Assembly (NCBI RefSeq): GCF_030818655.1
Contig: NZ_JAUTAN010000001.1
Span: 1,054,001-1,118,000 of the forward strand
Direction: 5' to 3'
Length of the DNA stretch: 64,000 nt
Origin: Nocardioides zeae
GTDB lineage: Bacteria > Actinomycetota > Actinomycetes > Propionibacteriales > Nocardioidaceae
Below, one piece after another: positions 58,427 to 64,000 of the stretch; the first letter of the stretch is position 1, and every line of letters starts with the position of its first letter. The notes under the pieces were generated by a model that was not told where the DNA came from, made no database searches, and saw only the letters and a program-made list of their open reading frames with translations. Made by a program: the position numbers and the translations under genes.

Positions 58427-59305
58427 GTGGAGACGACGACGAGCGTCACGGCGGCACCACCGCCCGTGACCACCGATCCGGCCGCTGCCGGACCACCGGA
58501 GCGACGCGCGGCGCGCCGACCGCGCCGTACGACGGCCGGCCGTGGCCGGGTGCTGCGCCGCGGCGCCACGGGCGTGCTCGGCACGCTGCTGCTGTGGGAG
58601 GTCGTCGCGCGCTTCGACCTGCTGCCCCGGGACGCGCTGCCCCCCGCGTCGACCACCATCGCGCGGGCCGCCGAGCTCGTCGTCGACCCCACCTTCCTCG
58701 GGAACGTGGGCGCCACCCTCTGGGCCTCCCTGGTCGGCTACCTCCTCGCGCTCGTCATCGCCCTGCCCCTGGGCATGCTGCTGGGGCTCTCGGACCGGCT
58801 CTACCTGGTGAGCTCGACGGTGATCGAGCTGCTCCGCCCCCTGCCCCCCGTGGGCCTCGTGCCCCTGCTGGTGCTCGTCGCCGGGCAGGGACTGGAGATG
58901 AAGGCGGCCGTGGTGGCGCTCGGCTGCGTGTGGCCGCTGCTCATCAACACCATCCACGGGGTGCACGCCACCGACTCCACCGCCCGCGCCACGGCGCGCT
59001 CCTTCGGGTGGTCGCCCACCCAGGTGGCGGTGCGCGTGGTGTGGCCCTCGGCGATCCCGTCGGTGCTCACCGGCGTGCGCATCACCGTGTCGGTGGCGCT
59101 CATCCTCTGCGTCGGCGCCGAGTTCATCGGCGGCAGCACCGCCGGCCTCGGCAGCTGGCTGCTGCAGCAGAGCATGCTCCCCGGCGGCATCGACAGCGTC
59201 TGTGCGGGCGTGCTCATCGCCGGCAGCCTCGGACTGCTCATCAACGGCGCCGTGAGCGCCCTCGAGACGCGGTTCGCGGCCTGGGCCCGACGGGAGGAGG
59301 CATGA
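58427..59305 (+). CDS. SsuC/TauC-like ABC transporter permease (1)
   Basis: 292 residues if it starts at GTG 58427, which has GGAGG 5 nt upstream; ATG 58415 and GTG 58388 are in frame alternatives. Polar Pro/Arg-rich N terminus, then about six helices. The coupling loop is ATDSTARATARSFGWSPTQVAVRVVWPSAIPSVLTGVRI. Nitrate/sulfonate/taurine-type importer permease. Stop overlaps the second permease ATG (ATGA). Confidence 0.85.
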   Translation: METTTSVTAAPPPVTTDPAAAGPPERRAARRPRRTTAGRGRVLRRGATGVLGTLLLWEVVARFDLLPRDALPPASTTIARAAELVVDPTFLGNVGATLWASLVGYLLALVIALPLGMLLGLSDRLYLVSSTVIELLRPLPPVGLVPLLVLVAGQGLEMKAAVVALGCVWPLLINTIHGVHATDSTARATARSFGWSPTQVAVRVVWPSAIPSVLTGVRITVSVALILCVGAEFIGGSTAGLGSWLLQQSMLPGGIDSVCAGVLIAGSLGLLINGAVSALETRFAAWARREEA

Positions 59306-60123
59306 GCACCGCCGTCGCCTCCGGGCTCCGGGTGCGCGTCACCCGCTTCGCCATCGGCTGGATCGGGGCCGTCGTGCTCCTGGCCGCCTGGCAGCTGGCC
59401 ACGGTCCGCTCGGACTCGGCCTTCTTCCCCACGCCGCTCGAGATCCTCGACGACATCCGGGAGCGCTGGTTCTCCGCCGGTCTGTCGGGCGGGGTGCTCA
59501 CCGACGCGTTCTTCCAGGACGTCACGCCGAGCCTCCAGCGCCTGGCCCTCGGGCTGCTGCTCGCCTGGGCCGTCGGCATCTCCCTCGGCGTCGTCCTCGG
59601 CCGGGTGCGCACGGTGGCGGAGTACCTCGAGCCGCTCCTCCACTTCATGCGTGCCCTGCCCGGTCCCGTGCTGCTGCCGCTGGCCCTCGTGCTCGTCGGC
59701 ACGGGCACGAGCATGCGGGTCTCGCTCATCGCCTTCGGCGCGGTCTGGCCCATCCTGTTCAACACCTACAGCGCCGTGCGCCAGGTACCCGAGTGCTTCA
59801 TCGACAACGCGAAGGTGGCGCGGGTCTCCCGGCCCGCCCTGCTCTTCCGCGTCATCCTCCCGGCGGCGAGCACCGGCATCTTCGCCGGGCTCCGCGTCTC
59901 CACGTCGCTCGGGATCATCCTGCTCATCGCCTCGGAGCTGGTGGCCGCCACCGACGGCATCGGCTTCGGCCTCACGCAGTCCCAGCGGTCGTTCCAGTTC
60001 GTCGCGATGTGGTCGTTCATCGTCGCGCTCTCGCTCCTGGGCTACGTCGCCAACCTGCTCCTCTCGGGCGTCGAGACCCGGCTCCTGCGCTGGCACCGCC
60101 TGATGGCCGCCGTCCAGGACTGA
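59302..60123 (+). CDS. SsuC/TauC-like ABC transporter permease (2)
   Basis: 273 residues, ATG 59302 overlapping the first permease stop. Six helices; coupling loop VPECFIDNAKVARVSRPALLFRVILPAASTGIFAGLRVS. Two different permeases suggest a heterodimeric channel, less common in SsuABC-type systems, which usually have one. Followed by the ATPase after 69 nt with AAGGACGGAA before its ATG. Confidence 0.85.
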   Translation: MSTAVASGLRVRVTRFAIGWIGAVVLLAAWQLATVRSDSAFFPTPLEILDDIRERWFSAGLSGGVLTDAFFQDVTPSLQRLALGLLLAWAVGISLGVVLGRVRTVAEYLEPLLHFMRALPGPVLLPLALVLVGTGTSMRVSLIAFGAVWPILFNTYSAVRQVPECFIDNAKVARVSRPALLFRVILPAASTGIFAGLRVSTSLGIILLIASELVAATDGIGFGLTQSQRSFQFVAMWSFIVALSLLGYVANLLLSGVETRLLRWHRLMAAVQD

Positions 60124-60192
60124 CCGACCCCGCCGCGGCGCCCGCCGCGGCCCGCCCCCCTCGCACCCACCGAACCGAAGGACGGAATCTCC

Positions 60193-60981
60193 ATGAGCCC
60201 TGCCCTCCTCGAGGTCACCGACCTCCGGCACAGCTACCAGACCCGCCAGGGCGAGCACACGGTCCTCGACGGCCTGACCTTCTCCGTGGAGCGCGGCGAG
60301 TTCGTCTCCATCGTGGGTCCGTCGGGCTGCGGCAAGACCACGCTGCTCCGCTCGCTCTCCGGCCTGCTCCGCCCCAGCGGGGGCACCGTCGCCCTCGGCG
60401 GCACCGTGATCGACGGCGTGCCGCAGGGACTGGCCATGGTGTTCCAGGACTACCGGGGCTCGCTCTTCCCCTGGCGACGCGTGGGGGAGAACGTCGAGTT
60501 CCCGCTCCTGGGCAGCGTGCCGAAGGCCGAGCGGCGCCAGCGCACCGCCGAGTCCCTCGAGGCGGTCGGCCTCGCGGCCGCCGCCGACCGCTACCCCTGG
60601 CAGCTCTCGGGCGGCATGCAGCAGCGCGTCGCGATCGCCCGTGCCCTGGCGATGCGCCCGCAGCTCCTGCTCATGGACGAGCCGTTCGCGTCGGTCGACG
60701 CGCAGACGCGCTCCGACCTCGAGGACCTGCTGCTCCGGGTGCGCGAGCAGTTCGACATGACGATCCTCTTCGTCACCCACGACGTCGACGAGAGCGTCTA
60801 CCTGAGCACGCGGGTGCTCTCCCTGAGCAAGGCGCCGACCGTCCAGACGGCCGACGTCACCGTGCCGCTCGCCTTCCCGCGCGACCAGATCACCACCCGC
60901 GAGGAGGGGGCCTTCGTCACCACCCGTGGCGAGGTCGCCCGCCTGATCCGCCAGGCCGGTCCCGGCGGCCTGGCTGCCTGA
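60193..60981 (+). CDS. SsuB/TauB-like ABC transporter ATPase
   Basis: 262 residues. Walker A GPSGCGKTTLL, Q loop MVFQDYRGSLFPWRRV (the F-P-W signature of nitrate/sulfonate ATPases), signature LSGGMQQRV, Walker B LLLMDEPFASVDAQTR, switch FVTHDVDES. Drives the two permeases. Confidence 0.92.
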   Translation: MSPALLEVTDLRHSYQTRQGEHTVLDGLTFSVERGEFVSIVGPSGCGKTTLLRSLSGLLRPSGGTVALGGTVIDGVPQGLAMVFQDYRGSLFPWRRVGENVEFPLLGSVPKAERRQRTAESLEAVGLAAAADRYPWQLSGGMQQRVAIARALAMRPQLLLMDEPFASVDAQTRSDLEDLLLRVREQFDMTILFVTHDVDESVYLSTRVLSLSKAPTVQTADVTVPLAFPRDQITTREEGAFVTTRGEVARLIRQAGPGGLAA

Positions 60982-61056
60982 ACCGCGTCCCCCGACGCAC
61001 CCCCGGCCCGACGAGGTGCCGACCCCGAGTCTCGGAGAACCCACAGGAGAGACCCC

Positions 61057-62022
61057 ATGACCACCACCTCCACCATCCTGCGCCGCGTGACCGCGTCGAG
61101 CGCCGCGGTCGTCCTCGCGACGGTCACGCTCGCCGCCTGCGGCGGTGACGGCGACGACAAGACGGCCGACGGCCTGACCCGCGTGACGCTGTCGATCCCG
61201 CCCGTCGGCGACTCGCTGCCCGTCTACCAGGCGATCAGCGAGGGCTACTTCGAGGACGAGGGCCTGTCCGTCGAGCTGACGCCGGCGGCGAACGGCGCCA
61301 CCACCATCAACGCCCTCGTCTCGGGGAGCACCGACCTCGCGCTGGTCTCGTACCCGTCGCTGATCACGGCCTACGCCTCCGACCTCCCGGTCACCATCGC
61401 CGCCCCGGCGATCGCCGGCACCGCGGACTACCAGGCCGGGCTCTACGTGCTCGCCGACTCCTCCATCGAGGAGCCCGCCGACATGCTGGGCAAGAAGTTC
61501 GCCACGCCCAGCCTCGGCTCGGTCGGCGACATCTGGTTCCGCGGGGTGCTGCTCGACGAGGGCCTGGACTACGACGACGTCGAGTTCGTCGAGCTCCCGC
61601 AGGCCAACATGGCGGCCGCGCTGGAGGCGGGGGACGTCGACGGCATCTTCCAGACCGAGCCCACGCTGAGCGCCACGAAGGCCGAGCTCGACGTGCGTGC
61701 CATCGGCTTCCAGGAGGGACCGCAGGGGCTCTTCGCCACCTCGACGTCGACGCTCGAGGACGACCCGGAGGTCGTCGAGGGCTTCCGCGCGGCGATGGCG
61801 CGGGCCGTCGAGGACCTCGAGGAGGACCCCCGGGCGGTCGCCGTCGCGCAGATGCCCGCCAACACGGAGATGTCGGCCGCGACCGCCGAGACGATGGGGC
61901 TCCCGGCCTACGAGACGGAGTACGACGCCGCCGGCGTCCAGGACGTCATCGACCTCATGGCCGAGGTCGGCCTCATCGAGGAGGCCTTCGACGCCTCCGA
62001 CCTCTGGCGGGACCTCGGCTGA
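61057..62022 (+). CDS. NMT1/SsuA-like substrate-binding lipoprotein
   Basis: 321 residues from ATG 61057. Signal peptide with lipobox LAAC (residues 26-28 region, TLAACGGDG). Then RVTLSIPPVGDSLPVYQAISEGYFEDEGLSVELTPAANGATTINALVSGSTDLALVSYPSLI, the NMT1/THI5-like fold. It delivers the substrate to the importer encoded just upstream. The family covers thiamine-precursor, taurine, aromatic sulfonate and phthalate-like substrates; the ligand here is not evident. Confidence 0.88.
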   Translation: MTTTSTILRRVTASSAAVVLATVTLAACGGDGDDKTADGLTRVTLSIPPVGDSLPVYQAISEGYFEDEGLSVELTPAANGATTINALVSGSTDLALVSYPSLITAYASDLPVTIAAPAIAGTADYQAGLYVLADSSIEEPADMLGKKFATPSLGSVGDIWFRGVLLDEGLDYDDVEFVELPQANMAAALEAGDVDGIFQTEPTLSATKAELDVRAIGFQEGPQGLFATSTSTLEDDPEVVEGFRAAMARAVEDLEEDPRAVAVAQMPANTEMSAATAETMGLPAYETEYDAAGVQDVIDLMAEVGLIEEAFDASDLWRDLG

Positions 62023-62114
62023 CCGACCGCCCGTCCCGCGCGGGACAGCCACGTCCCGCACCCCACCGCGACACGTCGGGGGCCGCCCTCGGGGCGGCTC
62101 CCACAGGAGGAACC

Positions 62115-63263
62115 ATGAGCAGCACCACGTCAGGAGGCGTCGCCGTCGTCGGCGCCGGCGAGTCGCCGTACACCCGCCACCCGGCGGCCGGTACGACGAC
62201 GGCAGGCGTGCTCGGCGACGCGGTCCGCCGCGCGCTGGCCGACGCCGGGTTGACCACCGCCGACGTCGACGGCTTCGGGGTGTCCAGCTTCACCCTGCAG
62301 CCCGACCACGCCGTCGACCTGGCCTGGCGGCTGGGCCTGCGGGTCGACTGGCTGATGCAGGACACGAACGGCGGGGCGAGCGCGGGCGGGATGCTCCAGC
62401 ACGCGGTCCGGGCCGTCGAGGCCGGCGACGCGTCGGTCGTCGTGCTCGTGGCCGGTGACCTCATGGACCGCGAGGTGCACGTCGAGATGGTGCGGCGCTA
62501 CAACCGCGCGACGGCGGAGCACCTCGCCCCGCTGCCCATGACGGGTCCGAACGCGCTCTTCGCGATGCTCACCCGTCGCCAGATGGACCGGTTCGGCCTG
62601 GCGCGGGAGGACTACGGCCGCCTCGTCGTGGCCCAGCGCGCGTGGGCGGTGGCCAACCCGGGAGCGGTCTACCGCACGCCCCTCGCCCTCGAGGAGTACC
62701 TCGCGGCGCCGACCGTTTCCGAGCCCCTGGGGCGCTACGACTGCGTGCCGCCCGTGACGGGCGCGGACGCCGTGGTGGTGGCCGCCGAGACCCGGGCGAG
62801 CGGCCGCTGCGCGCGCGTGCTCGCGGTCGCCACGACGTACAACACCGACGACCAGGCCGGTGACGGGCTCACCACGGGGGTCGCGTCCTGCGCGCCCCGC
62901 GCGTTCGAGCGCGCCGGCGTCGAGCCCGCGGACGTCGACGTCGTGAGCGTCTACGACGACTACCCGGCGATGGTCGTCGCCCAGCTCGCCGACCTCGGGC
63001 TCCCCGGGGCGGACGACCTGCCGCGCCTGCTGGCGCTCGTGGGCGAGCGGAACCTGCCCGTCAACACGTCCGGCGGGCAGCTGTCCGCCGGGCAGCCCGG
63101 CGCCGGCGGGGGCATGCACGGTCTCGTCGAGGTGGTGCGCCAGCTCCGGGGCCAGGCCGACGGCCGGCAGGTCGGTGGTCGCATCGGCGTGGTGACGGGC
63201 TACGGCATGGTGCTCTACCGCCACGGTGCGTGCGGCAACGTCGCGGTGCTGGAGGCGGCATGA
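62115..63263 (+). CDS. Thiolase-fold protein (SCP2/lipid-transfer type), catalytic residues altered
   Basis: 382 residues from ATG 62115, with CAGGAGGAA upstream. Thiolase layout: VAVVGAGESPYTRHPAAGTTT, DTNGGASAGGMLQHAVRAVEAGDASVVVLVAGDLM, ending NTSGGQLSAGQPGAGGGMHGLVEVVRQLRG. The usual nucleophile Cys (before x-S-G/G-x) is absent and G-H-P reads GQP, so it is not a normal thiolase. Similar Cys-less proteins with a DUF35 partner act as retro-aldolases (Ltp2 type) in steroid side-chain degradation; the DUF35 fusion next door supports that reading. Confidence 0.82.
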   Translation: MSSTTSGGVAVVGAGESPYTRHPAAGTTTAGVLGDAVRRALADAGLTTADVDGFGVSSFTLQPDHAVDLAWRLGLRVDWLMQDTNGGASAGGMLQHAVRAVEAGDASVVVLVAGDLMDREVHVEMVRRYNRATAEHLAPLPMTGPNALFAMLTRRQMDRFGLAREDYGRLVVAQRAWAVANPGAVYRTPLALEEYLAAPTVSEPLGRYDCVPPVTGADAVVVAAETRASGRCARVLAVATTYNTDDQAGDGLTTGVASCAPRAFERAGVEPADVDVVSVYDDYPAMVVAQLADLGLPGADDLPRLLALVGERNLPVNTSGGQLSAGQPGAGGGMHGLVEVVRQLRGQADGRQVGGRIGVVTGYGMVLYRHGACGNVAVLEAA

Positions 63264-64000
63264 GCCTCGTGATCCAGCGCTGCACGACCTGCGGCCGGAC
63301 CCTCTTCCCCGACCGGGTGCTCTGCCCGGAGTGCGGCAGCGCCCAGCTGGCGCACGAGACCGTCGACGTCGGCACCGTCACCGACCACACCCGCACCTCC
63401 GACGGACTCGTGCTGCTGACGCTGGAGGTCGACACCGGGCTCCGCGTGATCGGCCGGCTCCTCGGCGCCGGCACCGTCGCGAGCGGCGACGTGCTGCCCC
63501 TCGTCGCCCACGACGACCACCCGGGCCCCGCGGCGTACGTGCCGCGGCCCGACGGCGACCCCGCGCCGAGCGGGTCGGCGGCCCCGGCCGACGACCACCG
63601 CCTGCCCGAGGACCCGTCGCTGCGCGCCGCGACGGTGCCCGGCCTGCTGCGCGCCCGGGCGGACCTCACGCCGGACGCGCCGCTCCTGCGCTGCGGACCC
63701 CTGCGCCGTACGGCGCGGGAGATGCTCGACGCGGTGTCCCGGGCCGGCGGTGCGCTCGTCGAGCGGGGCATCGGCCGTGGCGACCGGGTCGCGCTGATGG
63801 CGGCGAACCGGGTGGAGCTGCTCGACCTGGTGCTCGGCGCCGCCTGGATCGGCGCCGTCGCCGTGCCGATCAACACCGCGGCGCGTGGGGAGCAGCTGCA
63901 CCACGTGCTGACGAACTCGGAGGCCCGGCTGCTCGTCGTCGAGCCGGAGCTCCTCGCGGCGGTCGACGACCTCCCGCCGCTGCCCGCGCTGCGCGAGCGG
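63260..64000 (+). CDS. DUF35 OB-fold domain fused to acyl-CoA synthetase (3' end outside window)
   Basis: 247 residues visible, ATG 63260 overlapping the thiolase stop. Residues 1-30 are a zinc ribbon (C8, C11, C22, C25: CTTCG...CPECG), 30-95 an OB fold (TVTDHTRTSDGLVLLTLEVDTGLRVIGRLLG), typical of DUF35 acyl-CoA-associated proteins. After a Pro/Ala linker (95-125), a class I AMP-forming synthetase starts: VPGLLRARADLTPDAPLL, GDRVALMAANRVELLDLVLGAAWIGAVAVPINTAARGEQLHHVL. The frame is continuous through the junction. Probable role: activate a substrate and present its CoA ester to the thiolase-fold partner. Confidence 0.85.
   Translation, partial: MSLVIQRCTTCGRTLFPDRVLCPECGSAQLAHETVDVGTVTDHTRTSDGLVLLTLEVDTGLRVIGRLLGAGTVASGDVLPLVAHDDHPGPAAYVPRPDGDPAPSGSAAPADDHRLPEDPSLRAATVPGLLRARADLTPDAPLLRCGPLRRTAREMLDAVSRAGGALVERGIGRGDRVALMAANRVELLDLVLGAAWIGAVAVPINTAARGEQLHHVLTNSEARLLVVEPELLAAVDDLPPLPALRER

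Noticed and set aside
54754..62061. Two further open frames of over 1000 codons on the minus strand
   Set aside because: Antisense to well-recognised genes (LysR is the only real gene on that strand there); no domain signatures and typical GC-frame composition.

Overview
The window is GC-rich actinobacterial chromosome. The evidence is GTG/TTG starts, four-base start/stop overlaps, mycothiol enzymes (a mycothiol-dependent DinB-type protein next to mycothione reductase), a SoxR/MerR pair, a WYL regulator and several TANNNT boxes 6-8 nt upstream of start codons (probable leaderless transcripts). Gene content and style resemble Nocardioides or a relative; that placement is inference.

Layout. 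1-508: end of a DEAD-box helicase. 523-3882: thioesterase, soxR, a MerR regulator facing an Old Yellow Enzyme reductase, and an alpha/beta hydrolase. 3974-7767: four-gene betaine/choline-type ABC importer. 7987-10091: mycothiol pair. 10180-17372: mostly single housekeeping or hydrolase genes (PpnP, serine hydrolase, Zn alcohol dehydrogenase, arginase-like, amidohydrolase, DinB, mismatch glycosylase). 17468-20836: DedA, an SRPBCC gene flanked by two mirror-image 31-bp repeat arrays, and an MFS exporter. 20873-25156: acyl-CoA synthetase, DUF5938 oxidoreductase and SDR operon facing a TetR regulator across a strong palindrome. 25251-31977: DUF proteins, VOC/WYL pair, VanZ, ferredoxin, truncated haemoglobin/AraC pair, and a frame-disrupted DinB gene.

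32000-39750 is an accessory island with visibly lower GC and conflict-system genes: DUF4839 membrane protein, TerD-nuclease fusion, PIN-like protein, a standalone TIR protein, and a two-gene operon of a ThsB-like TIR protein with a HIT-domain/transmembrane fusion. The last operon is the best candidate for an undescribed system: a TIR enzyme would make a nucleotide signal, and a HIT domain would sense or process it and gate a membrane effector. That is a hypothesis.

39752-45169: Lrp regulator facing a complete branched-chain 2-oxoacid dehydrogenase operon (E1alpha, E1beta, E2, E3), with a frameshift in E2. 45217-47590: DUF427, a DUF2510 protein and a TacA/TacT toxin-antitoxin pair. 47661-51096: a 495-bp direct duplication of the 3' half of a 5'-3' exonuclease gene brackets a truncated P450 and an MFS gene, the footprint of an integration event. 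51141-64000: catabolic region with IclR and LysR regulators, the lower meta-cleavage triad (hydratase, acetaldehyde dehydrogenase, aldolase), then a cyclase-family hydrolase (frameshifted), a ThDP enzyme, an SsuABC-like importer, a thiolase-fold protein, and a DUF35/acyl-CoA synthetase fusion cut by the window end. Together they look like uptake, activation and carbon-carbon cleavage of an organic acid whose identity the sequence does not reveal.
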